Assembly (NCBI RefSeq): GCF_905120475.1
Contig: NZ_CAJHOE010000005.1
Span: forward strand, 1-57,403
Direction: 5' to 3'
Length of the DNA stretch: 57,403 bases
DNA from: Campylobacter suis
Lineage (GTDB): Bacteria > Campylobacterota > Campylobacteria > Campylobacterales > Campylobacteraceae
Below the pieces are notes generated by a model. That model was not told the DNA's origin, made no database searches, and saw only the letters and a program-made list of their open reading frames with translations. This document shows positions 27,529-36,276 of the stretch, in pieces (the stretch's first letter is position 1; each line of letters starts with the position of its first letter). The position numbers and the translations under genes are program-made.

Positions 27529-28869
27529 ATGAAACTATTTGGCACTGATGGCGTTCGTGGCAAAGCTGGAGAAAAACTCTCTGCTCAAACCGCTATGAGG
27601 CTTGCTATGGCAGCTGGAATTTACTTTCGCAAAGATAGCTCAACAAATACAATCTTAGTCGGTAAAGATACAAGAAAAAGCGGATATATGATAGAAACGG
27701 CTATCGTGGCTGGTCTTACAGCGGTCGGATATAATGTCTTACAGATAGGTCCTATGCCTACACCAGCGGTTGCATTTTTGACTGAAGATATGCGCTGTGA
27801 TGCTGGTATAATGATAAGCGCAAGTCATAATCCTTATTACGATAATGGCATTAAATTTTTTAATCACAATGGCGATAAACTAGAAGAGGATATCGAGCGT
27901 GAGATAGAAAAAATTTACTTTGATGATGAGGCTATCAAAAATGCTCAAAAAACTATGGAAGCAATAGGCGCAAACAAGCGTATAGACGATGTTATCGGAA
28001 GATACATAGTGCAGATAAAAAACTCTTTTCCAAAAGAGTTAAATCTTAAAAAATTGCGTGTTGTTCTTGATGTGGCAAACGGGGCTGCATACAAGGTAGC
28101 TCCTACTGTATTTAGCGAGCTTGGGGCTGATGTTATAGTCTTAAACAGGCAGCCAAATGGCTCAAATATTAACCAAAACTGCGGAGCCTTACACCCAGAA
28201 GAGCTAGCCGATGAAGTAAAGCGTTTACGCGCTGACATAGGCTTTGCTTTTGATGGAGATGCTGATAGGCTGGTTGTTATTGATGATAATGGCGCTATCG
28301 TGCATGGAGATGCCTTGCTTGGGACACTTGGGGTATTTTTACACGAACAAAAGATGTTAAAAGGTGGTGGTGTAGTGGCAACGATAATGAGTAATGCCGC
28401 ACTTGAAGATCATTTAACAAAGCATAAAATAAAGCTATTTAGGGCAAATGTCGGGGATAAATATGTCCTTGAGCTTATGAAAAAAGAGGGGATAAATTTT
28501 GGTGGAGAGCAAAGTGGGCATGTGATATTTAGCGACTTTGCTAAAACTGGCGACGGACTGGTAACAGCCATGCAAGTAGTTGCAATGTTGCTTAAAAAAG
28601 ATAAAAAAGCTAGCGAAATTTTCTCTGCTCTCACACCATATCCACAAATTTTACTAAATTTAAAGATAACTGAGAAAAAGCCACTTGAAAGCATAACTGG
28701 ACTTAAAGAGTTTGAAGAGAGCCTAAAAAAAGATAACATACGCTCGCTTTTTCGCTACTCTGGTACAGAAAATTTAATCCGCCTACTTTTAGAAGGCAAA
28801 AACCAAGCTCTGGTTGAAAAACGCATGGATGAAGTTGAGAAATTTTTTACAAAAGCCTTAAATGCGTAA
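27529..28869 (+). CDS. glmM: Phosphoglucosamine mutase
   Basis: A 446-aa cytosolic enzyme that converts glucosamine-6-phosphate to glucosamine-1-phosphate for peptidoglycan and LPS. It begins [14 protein letters not shown]. The phosphoserine loop [16 protein letters not shown] is near residues 96-111, the metal loop FDGDADR near 240-246, and the phosphate-binding [12 protein letters not shown] near the end. It overlaps lspA by 8 bp. Confidence 0.96.
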   Translation: MKLFGTDGVRGKAGEKLSAQTAMRLAMAAGIYFRKDSSTNTILVGKDTRKSGYMIETAIVAGLTAVGYNVLQIGPMPTPAVAFLTEDMRCDAGIMISASHNPYYDNGIKFFNHNGDKLEEDIEREIEKIYFDDEAIKNAQKTMEAIGANKRIDDVIGRYIVQIKNSFPKELNLKKLRVVLDVANGAAYKVAPTVFSELGADVIVLNRQPNGSNINQNCGALHPEELADEVKRLRADIGFAFDGDADRLVVIDDNGAIVHGDALLGTLGVFLHEQKMLKGGGVVATIMSNAALEDHLTKHKIKLFRANVGDKYVLELMKKEGINFGGEQSGHVIFSDFAKTGDGLVTAMQVVAMLLKKDKKASEIFSALTPYPQILLNLKITEKKPLESITGLKEFEESLKKDNIRSLFRYSGTENLIRLLLEGKNQALVEKRMDEVEKFFTKALNA

Positions 28870-29317
28870 AATTTTAGCTGTTTTTGCACTTACTTTTATA
28901 GTCGTTTTTATCATCGACCAAGCGATAAAGTGGGCATATGTGCAAGGTTATGGGCGCTATGATGGAGAGTATTTTTCGCTTATTTTGACATACAACAAGG
29001 GTGTGGCATTTTCGATGTTTGCTTTTTTGGGTGAAAATCTAAAATTTATCCAGCTATCTTTGCTATTGTTTGCATTTGCTTACCTTATATATGAGCGAGA
29101 AATTTTAAGCTCCCATGCAGTTGCGATTGGTATGATATTTGGCGCCGGAAGCTCAAATGTTCTTGACCGCTTTATACATGGCGGTGTTGTAGACTATGTT
29201 TTTTGGCACAAATGGTTTGAGTTTGCGGTATTTAACTTTGCTGATGTGATGATAGATATCGGCGTAGTTTTGATACTTTGGCAAAGTTGGCGTGCAAAAA
29301 AAGTTGCTAAATTTTAA
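28862..29317 (+). CDS. lspA: Lipoprotein signal peptidase
   Basis: A 151-aa four-helix inner-membrane aspartyl protease that cleaves prolipoproteins before the lipidated Cys. Catalytic Asp residues lie in [17 protein letters not shown] (near 101) and [11 protein letters not shown] (near 125). The start overlaps glmM, a common Campylobacter arrangement. At least four lipoprotein precursors in this window would be its substrates. Confidence 0.94.
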   Translation: MRKILAVFALTFIVVFIIDQAIKWAYVQGYGRYDGEYFSLILTYNKGVAFSMFAFLGENLKFIQLSLLLFAFAYLIYEREILSSHAVAIGMIFGAGSSNVLDRFIHGGVVDYVFWHKWFEFAVFNFADVMIDIGVVLILWQSWRAKKVAKF

Positions 29318-29360
29318 CTATAAATTTAAAAATTTTATGTTAAATTTAGCAATATAAAAA

Positions 29361-29378
29361 TAAAGCTTCACAGCTTTA
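29361..29378 (+). terminator. Weak hairpin downstream of lspA
   Basis: TAAAGCT (29361-29367) and AGCTTTA (29372-29378) form a 7-bp stem with loop TCAC, followed by AATTTT. It is a possible weak terminator for glmM-lspA. Confidence 0.35.
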
Positions 29379-29428
29379 AATTTTGGCAGATTTGAAAAAA
29401 TAGACAAATTTAGCCGCAAAAGGACTTG

Positions 29429-29794
29429 ATGTTGAATAATGTGTTCGTTGCTTATGGGCTTTGGTTTTTTCTTGGATGGTTAGGGGCGCATAGGCTTTAT
29501 CTTGGCAGATTTATTAGTGGTTTTATGCAAATGGCACTATTTTTCTTAGGCTCTGCAACCTATTGGTTTTTTTTCATTGGATTTATACCGTGGGTGATTT
29601 GGGGGATATGGTGGCTTTGCGATGTCTTTTTAACAGGCAAGATAGTTGATGAAAATTTACTAAAACAAAATATGAAAAATGAGCTAAAAAATAAGTCTTT
29701 GGCTGATGACCTACGCCTACTTTACGAGATGTTTGAGCGCGGGGAAATCACAAAGGCTGAGTTTGAAGCTAGAAAAGAAATTTTATTTAGGTAA
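29429..29794 (+). CDS. TM2 domain protein with C-terminal SHOCT-like helix
   Basis: A 121-aa membrane protein (ATG 29429 after AAAGGA). The first half is a TM2 domain: VAYGLWFFLGWLGAHRLYLG, a second helix, and a WGIWWLCD segment. The C-terminus (DDLRLLYEMFERGEITKAEF) is a short SHOCT-type amphipathic helix. The function is unknown. It ends 10 bp before hemJ and is probably in the same transcript. Confidence 0.78.
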   Translation: MLNNVFVAYGLWFFLGWLGAHRLYLGRFISGFMQMALFFLGSATYWFFFIGFIPWVIWGIWWLCDVFLTGKIVDENLLKQNMKNELKNKSLADDLRLLYEMFERGEITKAEFEARKEILFR

Positions 29795-29804
29795 GGGGGA
29801 AGTT

Positions 29805-30251
29805 ATGTCAGAAATTCTTGTCGAATACTACAGTTATTTTCGATTTGCGCACTACATTTTTTTCGTTTCGTGGATGGCGATGCTCTTTTATCAGCCAAGA
29901 CTTTATGTCTATCACGCCGAAAATATGGATAAGCCAGAGTTTGTTAAAGTAGTTGAAGTGATGGAGTACAAGATGTATCACTACATCGGCTGGATAGCGC
30001 TGATTGGCTCATTTGTAACAGGTGCGCTTATCATCCTTGCTATACCAGATCTTTTAAAGTCAGGATATGTGCATGTTAAGCTTACAACCGTTATTGTGAT
30101 GGCGATATACCATCTTGATCTTGGCAGATATATGCGTCTTTTAAAAGAAAAGCGCTGTACAAAAGATGGAATGTTTTTCCGTGCTTACAACGAAGTGCCA
30201 ACGGTCGCGATGATAGTCATTATATGGATGATAGTCTTTAAGCCATTTTAA
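29805..30251 (+). CDS. hemJ: HemJ-type protoporphyrinogen IX oxidase
   Basis: A 148-aa membrane protein with four helices. The start is ATG 29805 after AAGGGGGAAG. Family features are FRFAHYIFFVSWMAMLFYQP near the N-terminus, YHYIGWIALIGSFVTG, and HVKLTTVIVMAIYHL. HemJ makes protoporphyrin IX, the last step before ferrochelatase, in bacteria without HemG or HemY. It was formerly annotated as a conserved membrane protein. Confidence 0.85.
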   Translation: MSEILVEYYSYFRFAHYIFFVSWMAMLFYQPRLYVYHAENMDKPEFVKVVEVMEYKMYHYIGWIALIGSFVTGALIILAIPDLLKSGYVHVKLTTVIVMAIYHLDLGRYMRLLKEKRCTKDGMFFRAYNEVPTVAMIVIIWMIVFKPF

Positions 30252-30270
30252 CAAAATTTTAAATAAATTT

Positions 30271-30279
30271 TGCTATCAT
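30271..30279 (+). promoter_or_regulatory. Promoter of the three-lipoprotein operon (-10)
   Basis: TGCTATCAT (30271-30279), an extended -10, lies 33 bp before the CsgG-like ATG, after the hemJ stop. Confidence 0.5.
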
Positions 30280-30312
30280 TTTGAGAAAGATTACTAAAAC
30301 AAAGGATATAAA

Positions 30313-30984
30313 ATGAGTATAAAAACCTATGCCAAAGTCGCACTTCTTGCATCTTTAGTTCTTTTTTCTGGTTGTGCGTCTGAAAAGTCAAGAGCTGTTG
30401 AAACTCCAAAACTAAAATCAGCCCAAACTGTATATCATGGCGAGAAACACACTGTTTCAGTAGGAAGGTTTAACAACCAATCATCTTATCAAAATGGAAT
30501 TTTTAGCGATGGAGAGGATAGGCTTGGCAACCAAGCCAGCACGATACTCATAACAAATTTGCGAGATAGTGGTAGATTTAATGTCTTAGAGCGCACAAAT
30601 ATGAAAATCCTAAAAGAGGAAAATGCACTAAGCAAAACCAATGCAAATTTTAAAGGTGCAAAGTATGTTATCACTGGTGATGTGACAGAATTTGGCAGAA
30701 AAACTGTCGGAGACATGCAACTTTGGGGCATACTAGGCAAAGGTAAAACACAAGTAGCATATGCAAAGGTCAATCTAAATGTAGTGAGCGCAGCTACTGC
30801 GGAAGTTGTTTATTCTGCTCAGGGAGCTGGTGAATATGAACTAAGCAACCGTGAGATAATTGGCTTTGGTGGCACAGCAGGTTATGACTCTACGCTAAAT
30901 GGCAAAGTTTTAAGCCTTGCTATAAGAGAAGCTGTTGATAATCTAGTAAATGGTCTTGAAAGTGGTGCTTGGTCAGTAAAATGA
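30313..30984 (+). CDS. CsgG/HfaB-family outer-membrane lipoprotein
   Basis: A 223-aa lipoprotein with lipobox LFSGC (Cys21). The CsgG core is visible in TVSVGRFNNQSSYQNGIF, LRDSGRFNVLERTNMKIL and AKYVITGDVTEFG. CsgG forms the curli export pore in E. coli; related proteins without curli genes have unclear roles. Followed by DUF4810 and GNA1162/DUF799 lipoproteins with ATGA overlaps, it belongs to a conserved trio also found in C. jejuni and Neisseria (family knowledge). No curlin genes are seen. Confidence 0.82.
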   Translation: MSIKTYAKVALLASLVLFSGCASEKSRAVETPKLKSAQTVYHGEKHTVSVGRFNNQSSYQNGIFSDGEDRLGNQASTILITNLRDSGRFNVLERTNMKILKEENALSKTNANFKGAKYVITGDVTEFGRKTVGDMQLWGILGKGKTQVAYAKVNLNVVSAATAEVVYSAQGAGEYELSNREIIGFGGTAGYDSTLNGKVLSLAIREAVDNLVNGLESGAWSVK

Positions 30985-31349
30985 TATACAAAAAAGCCTT
31001 GCTAGCAGCCGCTACAGTGATTGTTTTTGCGGGTTGTGGCGCTTCATCAACTCCGCCACTTTATCACTGGGACGGCTCATATTCATCGTCACTTTACAGC
31101 TATATAAATGACGAATACAGTCCACAAGAGCAAATTTCTATACTAGAAAAATCCGTGCAAGATGCATATACAAAAAATGCAAAAGTCCCACCTGGGCTTT
31201 ACGCACATCTTGGGCTTTTGTACTCAAATTTAGGAAATACAAAACAGATGCAAGGCTACTTTGCAAAAGAGGTTGAGCTGTATCCAGAGGCTAAAAATTA
31301 CATTGAGTTTTTGCTAACACAAAACAAGACGAAAAAGGCAGAAAAATGA
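30981..31349 (+). CDS. DUF4810 lipoprotein
   Basis: A 122-aa lipoprotein with lipobox VFAGC (Cys19), then the PPLYHWDGSYSSSLY segment and a TPR-like helical pair (GLYAHLGLLYSNLGNTKQM) typical of DUF4810. The start is ATG 30981 overlapping the previous stop. It is the middle member of the trio, probably an accessory to the CsgG-like protein at the outer membrane. Confidence 0.78.
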   Translation: MIYKKALLAAATVIVFAGCGASSTPPLYHWDGSYSSSLYSYINDEYSPQEQISILEKSVQDAYTKNAKVPPGLYAHLGLLYSNLGNTKQMQGYFAKEVELYPEAKNYIEFLLTQNKTKKAEK

Positions 31350-32014
31350 AAATTTTGCAAGCTATATTTTTATCATTTATCTCGCTATTTTTCGTTGCTT
31401 GCGCTTCGCCAAAGAGTTATGATTATTCAAATTTTATGCAAAGTAACCCTCGCTCAATCCTAGTTTTAATGCCAACAAACGAAACTACCGAGATAAGGGC
31501 GTCATCAGCAGTTATCTCAAACTCACTAGCGCCTCTTGCGGAAGCCGGATACTATGTGTTTCCTATGGCTTTAGTTTATGAAACATTTAAAGCAAATGGC
31601 ATAAGTGAGCCAAGCGAAATAGCCCAAGTTCCGATATCAAAACTAAAGAAAATTTTTAATCCAGATGCCGTTTTATATATAAATGTAACGCAATACGGCA
31701 CATCTTACCAGCTTATAAACAGCAAAACAGCTGTCTCTCTTTACGCAAAGCTAATTGATGCAAATACCGCAAACACGCTTTGGGAAAAGAGTATAACCGC
31801 ACAGCAAGACTCAAGCAGTGGCAACTCTAGCCTACTTGGGATGGTGATCTCTGCGATGATAACGCAAATAGCAAATACAATATCAGACAAAGGATACGAA
31901 ATGTCGGCACAAGCGGCATCTATGCTATTTGCCAGGGACTGCTATGACTGCTTGTTGCGTGGGAGCTACTCGCCAAAATACAGACAAGATTTGCAAATAA
32001 TAAAACAGTATTAG
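31346..32014 (+). CDS. GNA1162/DUF799 lipoprotein
   Basis: A 222-aa lipoprotein with lipobox FFVAC (Cys19). The mature part has SILVLMPTNETTEIRASSAV and NPDAVLYINVTQYGT, matching GNA1162-like proteins, whose fold resembles the TolB N-terminal domain. The start is ATG 31346 (ATGA overlap). It is the last gene of the trio and is followed by a good terminator. Confidence 0.8.
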   Translation: MKILQAIFLSFISLFFVACASPKSYDYSNFMQSNPRSILVLMPTNETTEIRASSAVISNSLAPLAEAGYYVFPMALVYETFKANGISEPSEIAQVPISKLKKIFNPDAVLYINVTQYGTSYQLINSKTAVSLYAKLIDANTANTLWEKSITAQQDSSSGNSSLLGMVISAMITQIANTISDKGYEMSAQAASMLFARDCYDCLLRGSYSPKYRQDLQIIKQY

Positions 32015-32051
32015 TCGGCGACTAAGCCTACTTAGCCTCCGACAATTTTTT
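32014..32051 (+). terminator. Rho-independent terminator after the lipoprotein trio
   Basis: GTCGG and CTAAG on the left pair with CTTAG and CCGAC on the right around a CCTA loop, with one 3x3 internal loop, followed by AATTTTTT. It begins at the last base of the stop codon and separates the trio from the convergent proC. Confidence 0.78.
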
Positions 32052-32090
32052 AAATTTTAACCTAAAATTCTGACCATTTTTAAATAAAAC

Positions 32091-32870
32091 CTATCTACCA
32101 TTTGCTTTTTTAGAACAAGCTTGAACAGCTTCGATCAAAGCTGAGCGAAAACCCATTTTTTCAAGCACAGAAACAGCTTCTATCGTCGTGCCGCCTGGTG
32201 AGCAAACCTCATCTTTTAGCACGGCTGGATGCTTTTTGCTTTCTAGCATTAAATTTGCAGATCCTGCCACGCTTGCAGCGATTATCTCGTAAGCCTGCTC
32301 TCTTGAAATGGCGTTTTTTACCCCAGCATCAGCCACCGCTTCGATAAACATAAAAACGTAGGCGGGCAAACTTCCAGCGATCGCCGTAAATGCTCCAAAT
32401 TTAGCCTCATCTAGCTCATAAACTCTGCCAAAGTTTTGAAAAATTTCCATTATCTTATCTTGCTCGGTTTTTGATAAATTTGTACTAAAGCTTATAGCAC
32501 TTACGCCTTGTGCTATGGCTGTTGGCGTGTTTGGCATGGCTCTTACTACTTTGGCAGTTTTGCCCAAAATTTCTAAACTTTGTGAGATAGTAAAATTTGG
32601 TGCGAGTGTGATTAAAATTTTATCTTTTAGCTCATTTTTTATCAGATTTAAAAATTTTTCATATATATTTGGCTTGGTTGCTAAAAAAATCATATCTGAG
32701 TTTTTGACAACTTCTATCTCATCATTAACAGCCATAACGCCAAATTTCTGCACCATCTCATCTGTTTTACTACGAGCAAAAACTACCACTTTTTCTGCAT
32801 TATTTTTTGCAAAAAGAGCTGAGATCATCGCAGAGCCCATATTTCCAGCACCTATAAAGCCTATTTTCAT
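32091..32870 (-). CDS. proC: Pyrroline-5-carboxylate reductase
   Basis: A 259-aa NAD(P)H enzyme for the last step of proline synthesis. It has the N-terminal Rossmann motif GFIGAGNMGSAM, the ATKPNI segment, VRAMPNTPT, and the C-terminal signature EVCSPGGTTIEAVSVLE. All are intact. It is the last gene of proB-proA-mrr-proC, 9 bp after the mrr stop. Confidence 0.94.
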   Translation of the reverse strand: MKIGFIGAGNMGSAMISALFAKNNAEKVVVFARSKTDEMVQKFGVMAVNDEIEVVKNSDMIFLATKPNIYEKFLNLIKNELKDKILITLAPNFTISQSLEILGKTAKVVRAMPNTPTAIAQGVSAISFSTNLSKTEQDKIMEIFQNFGRVYELDEAKFGAFTAIAGSLPAYVFMFIEAVADAGVKNAISREQAYEIIAASVAGSANLMLESKKHPAVLKDEVCSPGGTTIEAVSVLEKMGFRSALIEAVQACSKKANGR

Positions 32871-32879
32871 TTTAAATCC

Positions 32880-33788
32880 TTAAACAATATTATCAAAAAA
32901 GTCTGTATCTATATCGCAAATTTCAATATTTTGACGAATTTGTATGCCAATTTTGTATTTGATAGCTAATTCAGACAGCCTATCTCCGTCTATCAAACTT
33001 ATAGTGTGGCTTTGTATCCCATTTGCATAAGAAATTGCCTCTTTTGTAAAATTTGAAGTTGTGATAAAAATGCCCTTTTTGGTTGCTTTGTCAGATATTG
33101 CTCCAACAAATTTTTGTATTTCTGGCCTAGAAACACTGCCTTGCCAATTTTTAGCCTGTATATAGACCTTAGAAAGCCCCAGCTCATCTTCATCGATAAT
33201 ACCATCTATCCCACCATCAGAGCCATTTTTGGTTAGCTTGCCGACACCATAGCCAATTTTTTCAAGTAGCAATAAAACAAAAAATTCAAAAAATCTTGGA
33301 TTTTTAGATGAAATTTCATTTAAAATTTGTGATTTTAAATTTTGAGTAAGCTCGTTTGATATAGACAAAATATTTTCTATCGGAGTTTTTTCATCATCTT
33401 GATTTGCTGTATTTTTACTAAGAGAAATTTTTGCACCATAAACATCTTGATACCAGTTTTGAAATTTCTGCTCAGCATTTTTTTGGCTTAATAGCTTTTT
33501 GCCAGACTCGGTTATCTCATATCTTCCACGCATACCATCTGTTTTTTTAGCCAATATTTTTGACTTAGGTAACTCTAAAATTCGCTTATTATTTGCCAAA
33601 TAAGCCACAGCCCAATCGGCACGATTTACATAAGTTACTGTGCCATTTGATGTTTTTTCTTTTTTATCTTCTTCGCTAAATTTAAAAAAATCAGCAACAA
33701 ATCCTATGATCTCTTGTCTATTTGCACTCCCTTTTTTACCCAAAAACTCTAAAATAGGAAACATCATCTCTTTGAAATTTGGTATCAT
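32880..33788 (-). CDS. mrr: Mrr-type restriction endonuclease inserted in the proline operon
   Basis: A 302-aa type IV restriction enzyme. Residues 1-110 form a winged-helix Mrr N-terminal domain (NRADWAVAYLANNKRILELP, then GRYEITESGKKLL). The C-terminal PD-(D/E)xK nuclease core has FFVLLLLEKIGYG, GSDGGIDGIID near 188-198, and YIQAKNW near 209-215 (the QAK catalytic form). Mrr enzymes cut DNA carrying methylated bases. It starts 4 bp after the proA stop, with AGGTGAGGTGA inside proA's end, so it is translationally coupled within the proline operon, an unusual place for a defence gene. Confidence 0.88.
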   Translation of the reverse strand: MIPNFKEMMFPILEFLGKKGSANRQEIIGFVADFFKFSEEDKKEKTSNGTVTYVNRADWAVAYLANNKRILELPKSKILAKKTDGMRGRYEITESGKKLLSQKNAEQKFQNWYQDVYGAKISLSKNTANQDDEKTPIENILSISNELTQNLKSQILNEISSKNPRFFEFFVLLLLEKIGYGVGKLTKNGSDGGIDGIIDEDELGLSKVYIQAKNWQGSVSRPEIQKFVGAISDKATKKGIFITTSNFTKEAISYANGIQSHTISLIDGDRLSELAIKYKIGIQIRQNIEICDIDTDFFDNIV

Positions 33789-33792
33789 AAAA

Positions 33793-35040
33793 TCACCTCA
33801 CCTGTCCTTCGCCACGCACGATGTATTTATAAGTCGTTAGCTCTCTTAGTCCCATCGGACCTCTGGCGTGAAGTTTTTGCGTGCTTATGCCTATCTCCCC
33901 GCCAAATCCAAACTCACCGCCATCGCTAAACCTAGTCGAAGCATTTGCATAGACCACCGCGCTATCGACTGCATTTAAAAATTTCTCCACATTCTCATAG
34001 TTTTTACTTAAAATCGCGTCAGAGTGTCCGCTAGAGTGAGCGTTTATGTGATTTATCGCCTCATCTAAGCCACTCACCACTTTAACCGCTAAAATCATAT
34101 CTAAAAACTCTGCCCCAAAGTCCGAGCTCTCAGCCTTTTTGACATTTTTATGCCCGCTAAAATTATCATAAATTTTTTCATCCAGCCTAAGCTCTACATC
34201 GCTAAGTTCACCTACTAGCTCGCTCATCATCTTATCTGCGATTTTTTCGTGCATTAGCACGCACTCTACGGCATTGCAAACGCTTGGTCGCTGAGTTTTG
34301 GCGTTTTTGATTATCTTTACTGCCTCGCTTACACTCGCACTCTCATCGATAAAGATATGACACACACCAGCCCCCGTTTCGATGACTGGGATGGTGGCGT
34401 TTTGCACGATAAACTCTTTTAGTCCCTTGCCGCCGCGCGGTATAAGCACATCTATAAGCCCGTTTAGCCTTATCATCTCATTCACGCTTGCTCGCTCACT
34501 ATCTTTTAGCAAAGCGACCGCACCTTTTGGCAGTCCAAATTTTGCCCCCGTTTCGTTAAACAGCTCGCACAAAGCGATGTTTGAGTGCAAGGCGCTGGCT
34601 GATCCTCTAAGGATCACGGCATTTTGGCTTTTTAGAGCAAGGGTTGCGACATCTATGCTGACATTTGGGCGGCTCTCATATATCACGCCGATAACCCCAA
34701 GCGGCACTCGCACCTTTTGTATGCTAAGTCCATTTTGGTGTTTCCAGCCGCCTAGCATCTCGCCTATGGGATCGCCTAGGCTTGCCACTTGTGCTACGCC
34801 TTGTGCCATAGTAGCAATCCTGGCGTCATTTAATCTTAGCCTATCAAGCAACGCCTCACTTAGCCCAGAGTCAAGGCCTGCCTTAATGTCTTTTGAGTTT
34901 TGCTTAATTATCCACTCTTTTTTTGCCATAAGCTCGTTTGCTACGGCGTTTAAAATTTCATTTTTGCAAGTCGTTTTTAGACTTTTTAGCTCTTGTTTTG
35001 CTAAATTTGCCTGCTTTGCTAGGTTTAGTATCTCACTCAT
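33793..35040 (-). CDS. proA: Gamma-glutamyl phosphate reductase
   Basis: A 415-aa NADPH enzyme that reduces gamma-glutamyl phosphate to glutamate semialdehyde. Recognised segments are VPLGVIGVIYESRPNVSID, LIPRGGKGLKEFI, VIETGAGVCHIFID, QRPSVCNAVE (active Cys) and the C-terminal HARGPMGLRELTTYKYI. It lies 15 bp after proB. Confidence 0.95.
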   Translation of the reverse strand: MSEILNLAKQANLAKQELKSLKTTCKNEILNAVANELMAKKEWIIKQNSKDIKAGLDSGLSEALLDRLRLNDARIATMAQGVAQVASLGDPIGEMLGGWKHQNGLSIQKVRVPLGVIGVIYESRPNVSIDVATLALKSQNAVILRGSASALHSNIALCELFNETGAKFGLPKGAVALLKDSERASVNEMIRLNGLIDVLIPRGGKGLKEFIVQNATIPVIETGAGVCHIFIDESASVSEAVKIIKNAKTQRPSVCNAVECVLMHEKIADKMMSELVGELSDVELRLDEKIYDNFSGHKNVKKAESSDFGAEFLDMILAVKVVSGLDEAINHINAHSSGHSDAILSKNYENVEKFLNAVDSAVVYANASTRFSDGGEFGFGGEIGISTQKLHARGPMGLRELTTYKYIVRGEGQVR

Positions 35041-35055
35041 TTTATTCCTTTTTAC

Positions 35056-36180
35056 CTAAACTAGTGCCAGATTGTCTATATGAACTATCTCTTCATCGTA
35101 TTTATAACCCAAAATTTCCTCTATCTCATCGCTTTTTTTGCCAATTATCTGTGAAATTTCTTGTGATGAGTAATTGCTAATCCCCCGTGCCAAAAGCTCG
35201 TTTTTGCTGTTTAAAATTTCTACCACAGTCCCTCTTTCAAACTCCATCTTGACATCTTTTATCCCAACACTTAGCAAGCTTTTGCCGTTTTTTAGGGCAT
35301 TTTCTGCCCCGCCATCTATGATGATAGCTCCACTTTTTACAGAGCCATAACCAAGCCAATACTTCTTAGAGTTTAGCTTTTTATCTTGGCGTAAAAAAAG
35401 CGTTCCTATATCATCTCCGCGGACTATATTCACGATATTTTGGGGATTTGAACCACTTGCTATGATTAAATTTGTCCCGCCCTTTGTCGCCATATCAGCA
35501 GCGATTATCTTTGTTTTCATGCCACCAGTGCCAAATTTACTCCCCTCGCTACCTGCCATATTTTTGATATTTTGATCAATTTTTTCTACGATATTTATAA
35601 ATTTTGCATCCTTAAACTCACTTGGATTTTTATCATACAGTCCGTCTATATCGCTTAAAATGATGAGTAAATCCGCCTCCACAAGCCCTGCGACAAGGGC
35701 TGAAAGCGTATCGTTATCGCCGACTTTAACACCCCTTATGCCATCGCCTACGACCGGGTCGTTTTCGTTTATGATAGGGATTATTTTTTTTGAAAGTAGC
35801 GAGTTGCAAACAATTCTGATATTTAAATATCGCTTTCGGTCGCTAAAATCATCTTTTGTAAGCAAAAGTTGGGCTATATTTTTACCATAAGCCCAAAATA
35901 AAATTTGATAAAGATGTATGAGCGAAACCTGCCCGATCGCGGCTAGTGCTTGTTTTTCGGTGATTGATTTTGGTTTTTGCGTTAGTTTTAGCTCGCCCAT
36001 ACCAGCTCCAACCGCACCAGAAGTAACAAACACAACATCAAGCTCATCGTTTAACTTGCTTAAATTTGCCACAATTTGCTTTATCTTTGGTTCATTTAGC
36101 GATCCATCGGCATTTGTAAGGGTTGAAGTGCCGATCTTTACGACCACTCTTTTTACATTTTTACCAAGCTCTTTTCTCAT
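35056..36180 (-). CDS. proB: Glutamate 5-kinase with PUA domain
   Basis: A 374-aa enzyme that phosphorylates glutamate as the first, feedback-inhibited step of proline synthesis. The amino-acid-kinase domain contains VVKIGTSTLTNADGSL, VTSGAVGAGM, NENDPVV and GTGGMKTKI. The last 110 residues are a PUA domain (KSGAIIIDGGAENAL, FERGTVVEIL); some relatives lack it. It is the first gene of the operon. Confidence 0.94.
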   Translation of the reverse strand: MRKELGKNVKRVVVKIGTSTLTNADGSLNEPKIKQIVANLSKLNDELDVVFVTSGAVGAGMGELKLTQKPKSITEKQALAAIGQVSLIHLYQILFWAYGKNIAQLLLTKDDFSDRKRYLNIRIVCNSLLSKKIIPIINENDPVVGDGIRGVKVGDNDTLSALVAGLVEADLLIILSDIDGLYDKNPSEFKDAKFINIVEKIDQNIKNMAGSEGSKFGTGGMKTKIIAADMATKGGTNLIIASGSNPQNIVNIVRGDDIGTLFLRQDKKLNSKKYWLGYGSVKSGAIIIDGGAENALKNGKSLLSVGIKDVKMEFERGTVVEILNSKNELLARGISNYSSQEISQIIGKKSDEIEEILGYKYDEEIVHIDNLALV

Positions 36181-36276
36181 TATAAACCTTCAAAATTTTC
36201 TTAATTATACTAAAAAATGGCAGGAATTTGGCTTGTTTATAAAATTTAGCTAAAATAAAGCAAAAAAGGAGAAATA

